Below are positions 19,974 to 30,254 of a stretch of 64,000 nucleotides of DNA, piece after piece (position 1 is the stretch's first letter; every line of letters begins with the position of its first letter). The translations under genes were made by a program, and so were the position numbers. Where the stretch lies: positions 1,674,001 to 1,738,000 of the forward strand of contig NZ_CP114882.2 in the NCBI RefSeq assembly GCF_027474525.2, read 5' to 3'. This stretch comes from Flavobacterium lacustre. Its GTDB lineage: Bacteria > Bacteroidota > Bacteroidia > Flavobacteriales > Flavobacteriaceae. Below the pieces are notes generated by a model, which ran no database searches, was not told where the DNA came from, and worked only from the letters and a program-made list of their open reading frames with translations.

Positions 19974-20909
19974 ATGAAACAAACTACCAATTCCATATTG
20001 ATGATTCGCCCGGTTGCGTTTCGTATGAACGAGCAAACCGCTGTAAATAATTATTATCAGAAAGTGCTTGATGGTCTTTTGCCGTCAACAGTAAATGCTA
20101 AAGCGCAACAGGAATTTGATGCTTTTGTTGCAAAACTAAGAGCTGTTGGTGTTGAGGTTATTGTAGTGGATGATGTTTTAAATCCTGATACACCAGATAG
20201 TATTTTTCCAAACAATTGGATTTCTTTTCATGAAAATGGAGATGTCGCTTTATATCCTATGTTTGCAGAAAACCGTCGTCTGGAACGGCGTGAAGATATT
20301 TTGGACATTCTGGAAGAAGAAGGATTCATAATTAATAATATTATGGATTATACTTCGGCAGAGGAAGATGGTTTTTTCTTGGAAGGAACGGGAAGTTTAG
20401 TTTTAGACCGAGAAAACGGAAAAGCCTATTGCGCATTGTCACCAAGATCGGATGAGGAATTATTTATAGAATTCTGTGAAGATTTTGAATTTACACCGGT
20501 TATTTTCGAAGCTTTTCAAACCGTTAATCAAGAACGTAAATTGATTTATCATACCAATGTAATGATGTGTTTGGGAGAAACGTTTGCCGTTATTTGTGCC
20601 GATGCTATCGATGATAAAAAAGAACGCAAAATGGTACTCGAAAGTTTGAGAGGAGATGAAAAGGAAGTTGTTCTTATTACAGAAGCCCAAGTCAATAATT
20701 TTGCAGGAAATATGCTTGAGGTTAAAGGAACTGATGACAGACGCTATTTAGTAATGAGTGCTTCGGCACATCAAAGTTTGACCAAAAAACAAATTGCCCA
20801 ACTCGAAGAACATGTAACTATTTTAAGCTCGAGCTTAGATACTATCGAGGCTTGTGGCGGAGGAAGTGCCCGATGTATGATGGCAGAGATTTTTTTGCCA
20901 AGAGCATAA
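19974..20909 (+). CDS. ctlX: Citrulline-utilization hydrolase CtlX-like
   Basis: A 311-residue amidinotransferase-fold protein beginning SILMIRPVAFRMNEQTAVNNYYQ, with PNNWISFHENGDVALYPMFAENRR, FLEGTGSLVLDRENGKAYCALSPR and the C-terminal catalytic-type EACGGGSARCMMAEIF. This pattern is typical of the CtlX family named for citrulline use. It probably works with the preceding deiminase-like gene in arginine/citrulline catabolism. A terminator follows. Confidence 0.82.
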   Translation: MKQTTNSILMIRPVAFRMNEQTAVNNYYQKVLDGLLPSTVNAKAQQEFDAFVAKLRAVGVEVIVVDDVLNPDTPDSIFPNNWISFHENGDVALYPMFAENRRLERREDILDILEEEGFIINNIMDYTSAEEDGFFLEGTGSLVLDRENGKAYCALSPRSDEELFIEFCEDFEFTPVIFEAFQTVNQERKLIYHTNVMMCLGETFAVICADAIDDKKERKMVLESLRGDEKEVVLITEAQVNNFAGNMLEVKGTDDRRYLVMSASAHQSLTKKQIAQLEEHVTILSSSLDTIEACGGGSARCMMAEIFLPRA

Positions 20910-20916
20910 ATAAGAA

Positions 20917-20958
20917 AAATAACCCTGAAAGAGTTTATCCTTTTTCAGGGTTTTTATT
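20917..20958. terminator. Terminator between ctlX and marC
   Basis: AACCCTGAAA (20921-20930) pairs with TTTCAGGGTT (20943-20952), with A/T tracts on both sides. It serves convergent genes. Confidence 0.8.
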
Positions 20959-21588
20959 TTAAAGTAAATTTCCTTTGATGATATTCAGGATGGCACTTAC
21001 GATATATTGAATCCCAATGGCAATTACTATGAAACCTACAATTCTGGAGATGGCTACAATTCCGGATGCGCCAAGTATTTTGGCTAAATAATGTGCGCTT
21101 CTGAGGATAACGAAAATGGCTATGGCAATTGCTAAAATAGCCAAAGTAGAAATAATAATTTCCCGGGTTGAATGGTGCTCCTGATAAAAAGCAATAAGTA
21201 ATGAAATAGAACCAGGTCCTGCCAGCATTGGGATAGCTAATGGAGTTAATGCGATATCATTTCGTTTTTGCGCATCGGTTTCTATTTTTTTATTAATACC
21301 TCTCTTTTTGTTGAATTTTCCCGAAAGCAATGAAAATCCAGAACTTACAATGATGATACCTCCGGCAATACGGAGCGCATCAATGCTGACTCCAAAAAAA
21401 GTCAACACATATTGTCCTATAAAAAAAGAGACGATAAGAATAATAAAGACATTTACAGCGGTCCATAATGAAATTCTGGAACGCTCTTTTTTAGAATCTT
21501 CATGTGTAAGTCCCACGAAAATAGGAACTGTTCCAATAGGATTTAATACAGAAAATAAAGCGGCGAATAGATAGATGAAAAGATCCAT
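20959..21588 (-). CDS. MarC-family integral membrane protein
   Basis: A 209-residue protein with about six hydrophobic segments. It starts MDLFIYLFAALFSVLNPIGTVPIFVGLT, the typical MarC N-terminus with the NPIG motif, and later has PLAIPMLAGPGSISLLIA. The family has no settled transport substrate and the old multidrug-resistance label is not supported. The start is set at 21588, since upstream ATG candidates would add a 29-residue hydrophilic leader foreign to the family. Confidence 0.85.
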   Translation of the reverse strand: MDLFIYLFAALFSVLNPIGTVPIFVGLTHEDSKKERSRISLWTAVNVFIILIVSFFIGQYVLTFFGVSIDALRIAGGIIIVSSGFSLLSGKFNKKRGINKKIETDAQKRNDIALTPLAIPMLAGPGSISLLIAFYQEHHSTREIIISTLAILAIAIAIFVILRSAHYLAKILGASGIVAISRIVGFIVIAIGIQYIVSAILNIIKGNLL

Positions 21589-21715
21589 GTTGTTTGGTTT
21601 AAAGCTGTAAAAATAGTGTATTTTAAATTTTAGAAGTGTATTTCGTGTTAGGAAGTTGTTTTGTTCTCGGAGCAACTAAACACTAAAATAGCTAAACCTC
21701 TAACCCTTTTTTGAT

Positions 21716-21723
21716 TACTTTTG
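21716..21723 (+). promoter_or_regulatory. -7 box for the CoA-binding protein gene
   Basis: TACTTTTG fits TAnnTTTG and predicts a start near 21730, 13 bases before the ATG at 21743. Confidence 0.45.
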
Positions 21724-21742
21724 CAAAATATAATTATAGAAA

Positions 21743-22108
21743 ATGAAAAATAAGAAAACAGTAGTCATTGGTGCAACAACAAAACCTGAAAAATATGCTT
21801 TTAAAGCGATTACAATGCTCGTTGATAAAGGACATTCGGTTCTTGCATTAGGACAAAATGCTGGTGAAGTGGCAGGTGTAAAAATCCAAACCAAAGCGAT
21901 TCCGTTAAAAAGCATAGATACCGTTACACTTTACATCAATGCGACACGTCAACGCGATTATTATAATTATATAGTTGAAGCTAAACCAAAGCGTGTTATT
22001 TTCAATCCTGGAACCGAAAATCCGGAGTTCTATCAATTATTGCAATTAAATAATATAAAAGTCGAAGTGGCTTGTACACTAGTTTTATTGACGACAAATC
22101 AATATTAG
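21743..22108 (+). CDS. CoA-binding domain protein (YccU-like)
   Basis: A 121-residue single-domain protein with the Rossmann-like CoA_binding_2 fold: KKTVVIGATTKPEKYAFKA at the N-terminus, GHSVLALGQNAGEVAGVKI, and VIFNPGTENPEFYQLL with the conserved E-C pair (VEVACTLVLL). Its physiological role is unknown. Monocistronic; the convergent symporter gene begins its 3' end 35 bases downstream. Confidence 0.85.
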   Translation: MKNKKTVVIGATTKPEKYAFKAITMLVDKGHSVLALGQNAGEVAGVKIQTKAIPLKSIDTVTLYINATRQRDYYNYIVEAKPKRVIFNPGTENPEFYQLLQLNNIKVEVACTLVLLTTNQY

Positions 22109-22143
22109 ACTTTACTATCTGCATTTAATCCATTAAGGTGTTA

Positions 22144-23652
22144 TTAAAACTGTGTCGCTTTTGTTGCGGGTTTGCTTATTAACAGTAATCCAACAAAAGT
22201 GATAAGACCGTTTATGATAATTAATTCATTGTCAAAAACATAACCAAAGAAAAGTGTTTTAGAGTTTTCGCTGATAAAGAAAGTTAGCGCAGGGGAAAGA
22301 ATGCATATAAATGGAACGAGTTTGTCTTGGACCGTTTTAGATTTTAGAAATAATCCAAAGCAATACAATCCCAAAAGCGGTCCATAAGTATATGAAGCTA
22401 CTCTAAAAATCATTCCGACTACCGAACTATCATTGATGGAATTAAAAAAAACAATGACTAAGAACATCAGAAAAGAAAAACCAACATGAATAAAATGTCG
22501 GGTTCGGATTATGTTCGGTTTGTTTAAATTCTCGGTTTTATCCATACCTAAAAAATCAACACAAAACGAAGTGGTTAGAGCCGTTAAAGCGGAATCAGTT
22601 GTAGCAAAAGTAGCTGCGGTTAATCCCAACAAGAAGACTACAGAAGGAATTAGTGTTAAATGATTAAAGGCGATTTCCGGAAAAAGTAAATCGGTTCTTG
22701 GTTTTCCTGAAATTAAATCTAATGGTACTTCAATGCCATTTTTCTCGGCATAAATATAAAGTAAAGCACCAACACTCAGGAAAAATATATTAATAAGTAC
22801 AAAAATTCCGGTAAAAGTAAACATGTTTTTTTGGGCCTCGCCAATGGTGGCGCAACTCAAGTTCTTTTGCATTAAATCTTGATCTAAACCAACCATTGCA
22901 ATGGTTACGAAAATACCACCAAGAATTTGTTTTACAAAATGAAATTTACTGGAAATAAAATCTTCAAAGAAAAATATTTTAGAATAATTACTGTTTTTAA
23001 CGGTTTCGAAAGCCTGAAAAATGCTTAGATCTAAACTGCTGCAAATAAAATAGATGGTCAAAAAAACAGATGAAACTAAGAAGAATGTTTGTAAAGTGTC
23101 TGTAATAATAATCGTCTTTAAACCTCCGCGATACGTATACGAAAAAATTAAAGCCAGCGAAATTAAAACGGTTAAAGCAAACGGAATATTATAATAATCA
23201 AAAACGAAGCGCTGAAGAACAATAACCACGAGATATAATCTAAAAGAAGAACCAATTGTTCGACTAATTAAGAAAATAGTGGCAGCCGTTTTATAAGAGT
23301 AAATACCTAAACGGTGTTCGATATAGCCATAAATTGAGGTCAGATTCATTCGGTAATACAACGGAAGCAGTAGCTTGGCGATGATTATAAATCCAATGGC
23401 ATTTCCTAGTACAAACTGAAAATATTTGAATTGTTCTCCTGTTGGCGCACCAACTTCTCCAGGAACTGAGATAAAAGTAACCCCAGAAAGAGCTGTTCCA
23501 ATCATCCCGAAAGCAACCAAATACCATTTAGAATTTTTATTGGCCTTAAAAAAAGTATCATTTCCACTATCTTTTTTGCTGACGGCATGAGAGATATAAA
23601 ATAAAATTCCAAAATAAACGATTATAAGAAGTAAGATGGTGCTTGGGCTCAT
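22144..23652 (-). CDS. Sodium:solute symporter family transporter
   Basis: A 502-residue inner-membrane protein with about 13 hydrophobic segments. It shows SSS-family elements: FGMIGTALSGVTFISVPGEVGA early, YTYRGGLKTIIITDTLQTFF in the middle, and LLGLTAATFATTDSALTALTTSFCVDFL carrying the conserved small-residue helix. The family drives uptake of sugars, amino acids, sialic acid or similar with Na+. The substrate cannot be told from the sequence. Confidence 0.88.
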   Translation of the reverse strand: MSPSTILLLIIVYFGILFYISHAVSKKDSGNDTFFKANKNSKWYLVAFGMIGTALSGVTFISVPGEVGAPTGEQFKYFQFVLGNAIGFIIIAKLLLPLYYRMNLTSIYGYIEHRLGIYSYKTAATIFLISRTIGSSFRLYLVVIVLQRFVFDYYNIPFALTVLISLALIFSYTYRGGLKTIIITDTLQTFFLVSSVFLTIYFICSSLDLSIFQAFETVKNSNYSKIFFFEDFISSKFHFVKQILGGIFVTIAMVGLDQDLMQKNLSCATIGEAQKNMFTFTGIFVLINIFFLSVGALLYIYAEKNGIEVPLDLISGKPRTDLLFPEIAFNHLTLIPSVVFLLGLTAATFATTDSALTALTTSFCVDFLGMDKTENLNKPNIIRTRHFIHVGFSFLMFLVIVFFNSINDSSVVGMIFRVASYTYGPLLGLYCFGLFLKSKTVQDKLVPFICILSPALTFFISENSKTLFFGYVFDNELIIINGLITFVGLLLISKPATKATQF

Positions 23653-23770
23653 TTTTTAGATTTAAAGTAGCCAAAATACAATTTTTTGTTTAATGGATTA
23701 TTTGTTTGAACTTTTTTCTATTTATAAAAATCGAATGAATAATAGCTTATGGTACAAATAAACAAATTAG

Positions 23771-23778
23771 TACATTTG
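23771..23778 (+). promoter_or_regulatory. -7 box of the recR promoter
   Basis: TACATTTG matches TAnnTTTG but lies only 6 bases ahead of the ATG at 23784, which would make the transcript nearly leaderless. A clear -33 element was not seen. Confidence 0.3.
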
Positions 23779-23783
23779 CAATT

Positions 23784-24404
23784 ATGGAATTTTCTTCAAA
23801 ATTATTAGAAAAAGCGGTTAACGAAATGTCACAATTGCCCGGAATAGGTAAGCGAACGGCTCTCCGACTGGTATTACATTTATTAAAACAACCCAAAGAA
23901 CAAACCGGTTTTCTGGCTCAGGCTTTGGTGACTATGCGGGAAGATATTAAGTATTGTAGTAGTTGTCATAATATTTCGGATAGTATTTTGTGTGAAATAT
24001 GTGCTAATACAAGCAGAAATCATCAAATTATTTGTGTTGTAGAAGATATTAGAGATGTAATGGCGATAGAAAACACGGGGCAATTCAGGGGAATTTATCA
24101 TGTTTTGGGAGGGAAAATTTCACCGATAGACGGTGTTGGACCGAGTCAATTGAATATTGTTTCTTTGGTTGATAAAATAAAATCAGGAAATGTAAGTGAG
24201 ATAATTTTTGCGTTGAGCTCAACAATGGAAGGCGATACGACCAATTTTTATATTTATAAGCAAATCTCAGATTGTTCTATTGTAATATCTACCATTGCAA
24301 GAGGAATTTCGGTTGGCGATGAGCTGGAATATGCAGATGAAGTTACTTTGGGAAGAAGCATATTGCAAAGAGTCCCTTTTGAAAAGTCTTTTAAACAAAA
24401 TTAA
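23784..24404 (+). CDS. recR: Recombination mediator RecR
   Basis: A 206-residue RecFOR-pathway protein that helps load RecA at gaps. It has the helix-hairpin-helix [20 protein letters not shown], a four-cysteine zinc finger CSSCHN...CEIC at about residues 55-72, and a Toprim domain ([14 protein letters not shown] and [15 protein letters not shown]). It is the last housekeeping gene before the polysaccharide locus. Confidence 0.95.
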   Translation: MEFSSKLLEKAVNEMSQLPGIGKRTALRLVLHLLKQPKEQTGFLAQALVTMREDIKYCSSCHNISDSILCEICANTSRNHQIICVVEDIRDVMAIENTGQFRGIYHVLGGKISPIDGVGPSQLNIVSLVDKIKSGNVSEIIFALSSTMEGDTTNFYIYKQISDCSIVISTIARGISVGDELEYADEVTLGRSILQRVPFEKSFKQN

Positions 24405-24448
24405 CCACATAATGAATTGCGATGCTTTTTAAATAGTAAATGAAAAGC

Positions 24449-24456
24449 TATATTTG
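24449..24456 (+). promoter_or_regulatory. -7 box ahead of the first polysaccharide operon
   Basis: TATATTTG, an exact TAnnTTTG match, predicts a start near 24463, just before the ATG at 24474. A TTG at usual spacing was not found. Confidence 0.5.
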
Positions 24457-24473
24457 TTGCTAAAAATAGTATA

Positions 24474-25265
24474 ATGAGCAAAACCGGATTTTATTTATTG
24501 CTGACCATAAGTGTTTTATTTTCCTCTTGTATCTCGACTCAAGATTTAATCTATCTTCAAAAAAAGGATAAATCACAAGAAGATGCTTCAATTGTTGCTG
24601 TAGGGTCAAAACCATACAGGTTGCAAACTAATGATGTTTTGAGCATAACTATAAAAGCTATAGATCCAAAACTTGTAGCTATTTTTAATCCGTCAAATGA
24701 TGGAGCTGGCGGTGGAAAATCAGAATCAGGATTGTATTTTGATGGTTTTACTGTAGATGATCATGGTAATATAAGAATTCCTGTTTTAGGAGAATTAAAT
24801 GTCATTGGTTATACGCTGGATGAAATTAGAATTAGAATAGAAAAGCAACTGTTAGCTGAATATTTTAACAAAGAAGCTGATATTTTTGTCACCGTTCGAT
24901 TAGCAGGTTTGCGTTATACTATCAATGGAGAAATTGGAGGTCCTGGTACAAAAATATTATTTCAAGACAACGTGACTATTATGGAAGCTATTGCAAATTC
25001 CGGAGATATCACTATTACCGGGAATAGAAAAGCAGTTACGGTTATGAGAAAAACTCCTACCGGAGTTCAAATGCATGATTTAGACCTTACAGATATCAAT
25101 GTGATGCAATCGCCATATTACTATTTGCAGCCTAATGATTTTATCTATGTGAAACCGCTCAAGCAAAAAACTTGGGGGACAGGAAAAACCGGTTTAGAGT
25201 CATTGGGAACAATTATTACCCTACTTTCTTTGGCAACGACTACTTTTTTATTATTAAAAAATTAA
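24474..25265 (+). CDS. Wza-like outer-membrane polysaccharide export lipoprotein (module 1)
   Basis: A 263-residue lipoprotein with lipobox LFSSC (Cys19) after a hydrophobic signal. The Poly_export domain starts with YRLQTNDVLSITIKAIDPKL. SLBB-like beta-grasp segments follow (VDDHGNIRIPVLGELNVIGYTLDEI and YTINGEIGGPGTKILFQDNVTIMEAIANSG), and a hydrophobic C-terminal helix (TIITLLSLATTTFLLLKN). It would form the export channel for the polymer. Followed after 14 bases by its Wzc-like partner. Confidence 0.88.
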   Translation: MSKTGFYLLLTISVLFSSCISTQDLIYLQKKDKSQEDASIVAVGSKPYRLQTNDVLSITIKAIDPKLVAIFNPSNDGAGGGKSESGLYFDGFTVDDHGNIRIPVLGELNVIGYTLDEIRIRIEKQLLAEYFNKEADIFVTVRLAGLRYTINGEIGGPGTKILFQDNVTIMEAIANSGDITITGNRKAVTVMRKTPTGVQMHDLDLTDINVMQSPYYYLQPNDFIYVKPLKQKTWGTGKTGLESLGTIITLLSLATTTFLLLKN

Positions 25266-25279
25266 TACACATTTAAAAA

Positions 25280-27739
25280 ATGTTAGATATAAAAGATTTT
25301 TCGATTTTTGAGAGCCAGACTAGTTTCGACTTTAAGGGCTTTTTAATTAAAATCGGAAGTTATTGGAAATGGTTTCTGCTGAGTTTACTAATTACTTTCA
25401 CCATTGCTTATGAGGTAAATATTAGAAAGGAAAAGATTTACGCAATGGAAACACTTATTGTGGTAAAGGAAGAAACAAATCCGTTGTTTACCTCTAATAC
25501 AAGTTTGACATTCAATTGGGGTGGTACTTCGGATCAGGTTCAAACTATTTCTACTACATTGCAATCCAGGTCTCATAATGAGTTAGTTGTAGATAAATTG
25601 CAATATTATATTAATTATTTAGTACAAGGAGAATACAAACTTATTGATGCTTACGGAGCGGCTCCTTTTTATGTCAATATTGATAAAACTAAAGGTCAAA
25701 TAGCAGGAAATCTAATTGGAATTAAGTTTTTAAGTGAAAACGAATATGAAATCAGAATTCCATTCGAAAACAGTTCGGTTTCGATACTGACCTATTCTAA
25801 TAATTCATATGGCACCACAGCCGTTCAAACTGGAGATTTCATAAAGCGATATAAAGTAGGAGAGCAGGTTTCATTGCCTTTTTTGAATTGGAAATTACAA
25901 ATAAAAGACAATCCGGGATTTTATAAAGGAAACGAGTATTTTGTACAATTTAATGATTTTGACGGAACAGTTTCTGCTTATAAAGGAATAAGTGTGAGTA
26001 CCGAAGATAAAGGCGGGTCAATTATTACCTTAGGGATGCAAGGAACAAATAAAGCCAGAATGGTGGAATATTTGAATGCAACCGTTAAAATGCTTATCAA
26101 AAGACAGTTAGATAGTAAAAACCAATTTGCGACTAATACAATATCCTTTATAGACAGTACTTTAGTGGCAATGGAATCGCAACTGAAAGAAACCGGAGAT
26201 GAGCTAAAATCATTCCGAAAAGATAAAAATATCTTTGATGTTGAAGATGGGGGAGCAAAATTCTCAGAGAAAATACTCGGATATGATGTCACTAAGGATG
26301 AGGTGACTCGTAAAATGACGTATTACAATTCCTTAAAAGCGTATTTAAAAAATAGTGTTGATTATTCTAAACTTCCTGCGCCATCAGTAGCGGGAATTGA
26401 AGATCCAAATATTGTGGTTAATGTTTCTAAATTGATTTCACTTTCCACGCAAAGATCCGAAATGGCTTACGCTGTTAAAAGTGATAAAATATTTAAAGAT
26501 TTTGATAATCAAATGATGGCTGTCAAAAATGTTTTGTTGGAGAATATTGCTACTGCAAAAGCTTCTTTACAATATGATTTAGCCATGATTAACGGTAAAA
26601 TTAATGAGACGGAAAGTACCATTAAACAGCTTCCGGAAGACCAACAGGAATTAATTAAAATAAAAAGAAAATATGACTTAAGCGATAATATTTACAGCAC
26701 GTTTCTTCAAAAACGAAGTGAGGCTGATATCGTAAAAGCAGCAAACTTATCTGATATTCATTTTATTGACCCGGCAAAAGATGTTGGAGGCGGATTAATC
26801 GGTCCCAAAACATCTGTGAACTATGTATTGGCGTTGTTTTTGGGAATACTATTTCCGTTGCTTATTGTTTTTGGAATTTTCTTTATTAATAACTCCATTC
26901 AGAATACTGAGGATATTAGTAAGTTGACACAGATTCCGCTAATTGGTGTAGTTGGTGTGAATAAAGAAGAGAGTGATTTGGCTGTTTTTGATAAGCCTAA
27001 ATCAGCGTTGTCCGAATCGTTTAGAGCAATTCGTTCTTCACTGCAATTTTTGTATAAAAAACAATTAGTTGATGGTGCTAAAACCTTGATGATAACCTCA
27101 TCGGTCAGCGGTGAAGGAAAGACTTTTTGTTCGATAAATATCTCTACTATTTTTGCATTAAGCGAGAAAAAGACGGTCATTGTGGGATTAGATTTAAGAA
27201 AACCGAAGTTGTTTGATGAATTTAATTTATCCAATGAAGTTGGTGTGGTGAATTATTTAATTAAGCAAAAAACACTTGATGAAATTATAAATCATACGCA
27301 AATACCGTTTTTAGACGTCATCCTTTCGGGACCAATTCCTCCCAATCCTGCAGAGATGATTTTGAGTGATGGTTTGAAGGAATTAATTGAAGAATTAAAA
27401 GAAAAATACGACTATATTATTTTAGATACACCGCCTGTTGGTTTGGTTTCTGATGCATTGGAGTTGGCGCAATACTGTGATGTGACACTTTACATCGTTA
27501 GACAAAACTTTACTAAAAAGGAAATGATTACGTTATTGAATAACAGGGTGAAACGCGGAGAACTTCATAATACGAGTATTATTTTGAATAGTTTTGAAAA
27601 TAAAGCCAAATATGGAGCAGGCTATGGCTATGGTTACGGCTATGGTTACGGTTACGGGACCTATTCTAATGGGTATCATGATGAGGAGGAAAATAAAAGC
27701 ATTGTTAAGAAAACAATTCAAAAGTTGAGAAAAAAATAA
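25280..27739 (+). CDS. Wzc-like chain-length regulator and BY-type tyrosine kinase (module 1)
   Basis: An 819-residue inner-membrane protein. A membrane helix near 30-50 and the Wzz-type periplasmic domain come first, with coiled-coil stretches. A second helix near 515-535 (YVLALFLGILFPLLIVFGIFF) follows, then the cytoplasmic kinase: Walker A SVSGEGKT at about 609-616, Walker A' VIVGLDLRKPK and Walker B YIILDTPPVG. The tail is a tyrosine cluster GYGYGYGYGYGYG (about 780-795), the expected autophosphorylation site. It controls chain length and export with the upstream lipoprotein. Confidence 0.9.
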   Translation: MLDIKDFSIFESQTSFDFKGFLIKIGSYWKWFLLSLLITFTIAYEVNIRKEKIYAMETLIVVKEETNPLFTSNTSLTFNWGGTSDQVQTISTTLQSRSHNELVVDKLQYYINYLVQGEYKLIDAYGAAPFYVNIDKTKGQIAGNLIGIKFLSENEYEIRIPFENSSVSILTYSNNSYGTTAVQTGDFIKRYKVGEQVSLPFLNWKLQIKDNPGFYKGNEYFVQFNDFDGTVSAYKGISVSTEDKGGSIITLGMQGTNKARMVEYLNATVKMLIKRQLDSKNQFATNTISFIDSTLVAMESQLKETGDELKSFRKDKNIFDVEDGGAKFSEKILGYDVTKDEVTRKMTYYNSLKAYLKNSVDYSKLPAPSVAGIEDPNIVVNVSKLISLSTQRSEMAYAVKSDKIFKDFDNQMMAVKNVLLENIATAKASLQYDLAMINGKINETESTIKQLPEDQQELIKIKRKYDLSDNIYSTFLQKRSEADIVKAANLSDIHFIDPAKDVGGGLIGPKTSVNYVLALFLGILFPLLIVFGIFFINNSIQNTEDISKLTQIPLIGVVGVNKEESDLAVFDKPKSALSESFRAIRSSLQFLYKKQLVDGAKTLMITSSVSGEGKTFCSINISTIFALSEKKTVIVGLDLRKPKLFDEFNLSNEVGVVNYLIKQKTLDEIINHTQIPFLDVILSGPIPPNPAEMILSDGLKELIEELKEKYDYIILDTPPVGLVSDALELAQYCDVTLYIVRQNFTKKEMITLLNNRVKRGELHNTSIILNSFENKAKYGAGYGYGYGYGYGYGTYSNGYHDEEENKSIVKKTIQKLRKK

Positions 27740-27763
27740 AGGTACTTTGTTGTTTAAATAAAT

Positions 27764-28750
27764 ATGATGAAAGAAAAAACGAACAGTACCATACTAATTA
27801 CGGGAGGAGCCGGATTTATTGGCTCTAATCTTTGTGAACATTTTTTATCCAAAGGGTATAAGGTGATTTGTCTGGATAATTTTGCAACAGGTCACCGACA
27901 TAATTTAGCCGGGTTTGTTGATAATGAGAATTTTCGATTGATAGAAGGGGATATTCGGAATTCTGTTGATTGTGAAAAGGCTGTACAAGGAGTTGATTAT
28001 ATTTTGCATGAAGCTGCTTTGGGCTCTGTGCCTCGTTCTATTATTGATCCCGTAACGACTAATGAAGTTAATGTTTCCGGGTTTTTGAATATGCTTGTTG
28101 CTGCCAGAGATGCAAAAGTGAAACGCTTTATTTATGCCGCAAGTTCTTCTACTTATGGAGATTCTCAAGGGTTGCCTAAAGTTGAGGATGTTATAGGAAA
28201 ACCACTTTCGCCTTATGCGATTACTAAATATGTTAACGAATTGTATGCTGAGATTTTCAGTACTACATATGGTTTAGAAACAATCGGATTGCGTTATTTT
28301 AATGTTTTTGGAAGAAAACAAGATCCCAAAGGGGCGTATGCCGCGGTGATTCCGAAGTTTGTGATGCAATTGATGCAATTGGAGTCTCCAATATTGAACG
28401 GAGATGGGAATTATTCCCGTGATTTCACTTATATCGATAATGTGATTCAGATGAATGAATTGGCGATGACTACTGAAAATCAGGAGGCGTTGAACACCGT
28501 TTATAATACAGCTTACGGTGACCGAACGACTTTGAATGAATTACTGGTTTATTTGAAGGAGTACCTGTCTCAATATGATGAAAGGATTGCGAATGTTGCT
28601 GTAATACATGGACCAAACCGGGCGGGAGATATTCCGCATTCGTTGGCCAGCATTGATAAGGCCAAAAAGTTATTAGGGTATCATCCGCAGTTTTCTATAG
28701 CGGAAGGTCTAAAAGAAGCGGTTGATTGGTATTGGAATAATCTAAAATAG
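27764..28750 (+). CDS. UDP-GlcNAc/UDP-GalNAc 4-epimerase (WbpP/TviC-like SDR)
   Basis: A 328-residue extended short-chain dehydrogenase. It has NAD-binding GGAGFIGSN, catalytic Ser-Ser-Thr before YGDSQG, and YAITKYVNE with the Tyr-x3-Lys pair. GLRYFNVFGRKQDPKGAYAAVIPKF matches the WbpP/TviC group that acts on N-acetylated sugars. It would supply UDP-GalNAc to the dehydrogenase at 32630. It starts 24 bases after the kinase and ends at a terminator. The alternative is a glucose 4-epimerase (GalE), judged less likely. Confidence 0.8.
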   Translation: MMKEKTNSTILITGGAGFIGSNLCEHFLSKGYKVICLDNFATGHRHNLAGFVDNENFRLIEGDIRNSVDCEKAVQGVDYILHEAALGSVPRSIIDPVTTNEVNVSGFLNMLVAARDAKVKRFIYAASSSTYGDSQGLPKVEDVIGKPLSPYAITKYVNELYAEIFSTTYGLETIGLRYFNVFGRKQDPKGAYAAVIPKFVMQLMQLESPILNGDGNYSRDFTYIDNVIQMNELAMTTENQEALNTVYNTAYGDRTTLNELLVYLKEYLSQYDERIANVAVIHGPNRAGDIPHSLASIDKAKKLLGYHPQFSIAEGLKEAVDWYWNNLK

Positions 28751-28752
28751 AT

Positions 28753-28794
28753 AGTATGCATGGGTTCTGATTTAGTGCCAATGCATACTTTTTT
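28753..28794 (+). terminator. Terminator after the epimerase
   Basis: AGTATGCAT (28753-28761) pairs with ATGCATACT (28781-28789), with GG/CC extending the stem, followed by six Ts. It closes the first export/epimerase transcript. Confidence 0.8.
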
Positions 28795-28830
28795 ACCTTA
28801 AAATAGAGTTATAAATTAAAATTAAATTAC

Positions 28831-30222
28831 ATGAAAATTACAAAAATTTGTTGCATCGGAGCCGGATATGTTGGAGGACCAACTATGGCTGTTATTGCGC
28901 AAAAATGCCCCCACATTAAAGTTACTGTAGTTGATTTGAATGAAGAACGCATTGCCGCCTGGAATGATGAAAATGTGGATAATATTCCTATTTATGAGCC
29001 AGGTTTAAGTGCCATTGTTGCAGAAGCAAGAGGTAGAAATCTTTTTTTCTCTACTGCTGTAGAACAAGCCATTGATGAAGCCCAAGTCATTTTTATTTCG
29101 GTGAATACGCCAACCAAAACCTACGGAAAAGGAAAAGGAATGGCTGCTGATTTAAAATATATTGAATTATGTGCGAGACAAATTGCAAGAGTAGCCAAAG
29201 ACAATAAAATTGTAGTGGAGAAATCTACTCTTCCCGTGCGTACTGCTGAAGCTATCAAAAGTATTTTGGACAATACCGGTAATGGTGTTGAATTTCAAAT
29301 TTTATCCAATCCGGAGTTTCTTGCAGAAGGTACTGCCGTTACGGATTTATTGCATCCGGATCGTATCTTAATTGGTGGTGACACTACAGTTGAAGGTCAA
29401 AAAGCGATTCAATCGTTAGTTGATGTGTATGCTAATTGGGTACCTGCTGATAAAATATTAACCACTAATGTATGGTCTTCGGAATTGTCTAAATTGACGG
29501 CTAATGCTTTTTTGGCACAACGTATTTCTTCGATTAATGCATTATCCGAACTTTGTGAAAAAACAGGTGCTGATGTGAATGAAGTAGCGCGCGCCATAGG
29601 AATGGACAGCCGTATTGGGCCAAAGTTTCTTAAAGCTTCTGTTGGTTTTGGTGGTTCTTGTTTTCAAAAGGATATTTTAAACTTGGTGTATATTGCTAAA
29701 TCGTATGGTTTGAATGAAGTAGCTGATTATTGGGAGCAAGTCATTATTATGAATGACCATCAGAAGAAACGATTTTCTAATACAATTGTTCAAACGCTTT
29801 ACAATACTGTTGCCGATAAAAAAATCACATTTTTGGGTTGGGCTTTCAAAAAAGATACTAATGATACCCGAGAATCAGCAGCGATTTATGTTGCAGATGA
29901 TTTGATTAACGAACAGGCTAAAATTGCTGTTTACGATCCTAAAGTTTCCAGAAAAAAGGTTTTAGCAGATTTGGATTATTTAGAAACCAGAACTGCCGAA
30001 AGCAATATGAAAAGTATCAGCTCGTATGAAGATGCTTACACTGCCTGTGAAGGCGCCCATGCCATCGCTGTTCTTACCGAATGGGATGAATTTGTTCAGT
30101 ATGACTGGCAGAAAATTTATGATTCGATGCATAAGCCTGCTTTTGTTTTTGACGGAAGAAATTTACTTGACAAAGCCGCATTAGAACAAATCGGGTTTGT
30201 TTATCAGGCGATAGGCTCTTAA
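28831..30222 (+). CDS. ugd: UDP-glucose 6-dehydrogenase
   Basis: Oxidises UDP-glucose to UDP-glucuronate with two NAD+. Its 463 residues and the opening [19 protein letters not shown] with [10 protein letters not shown] resemble the longer, eukaryote-like branch of the family. The catalytic cysteine is Cys277 in [20 protein letters not shown] and [11 protein letters not shown] are also conserved. It supplies an acidic sugar to the polymer. Stands alone between a terminator and the antiterminator gene. Confidence 0.9.
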   Translation: MKITKICCIGAGYVGGPTMAVIAQKCPHIKVTVVDLNEERIAAWNDENVDNIPIYEPGLSAIVAEARGRNLFFSTAVEQAIDEAQVIFISVNTPTKTYGKGKGMAADLKYIELCARQIARVAKDNKIVVEKSTLPVRTAEAIKSILDNTGNGVEFQILSNPEFLAEGTAVTDLLHPDRILIGGDTTVEGQKAIQSLVDVYANWVPADKILTTNVWSSELSKLTANAFLAQRISSINALSELCEKTGADVNEVARAIGMDSRIGPKFLKASVGFGGSCFQKDILNLVYIAKSYGLNEVADYWEQVIIMNDHQKKRFSNTIVQTLYNTVADKKITFLGWAFKKDTNDTRESAAIYVADDLINEQAKIAVYDPKVSRKKVLADLDYLETRTAESNMKSISSYEDAYTACEGAHAIAVLTEWDEFVQYDWQKIYDSMHKPAFVFDGRNLLDKAALEQIGFVYQAIGS

Positions 30223-30254
30223 TTGATTTTAAAAAGGTTGTTTAATGTCTAATT

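Noticed and set aside
27610..27670. Short tandem repeat in DNA at the end of the first kinase gene
   Set aside because: It is in frame and encodes the Gly-Tyr tail expected for tyrosine autophosphorylation, so it is a coding feature.
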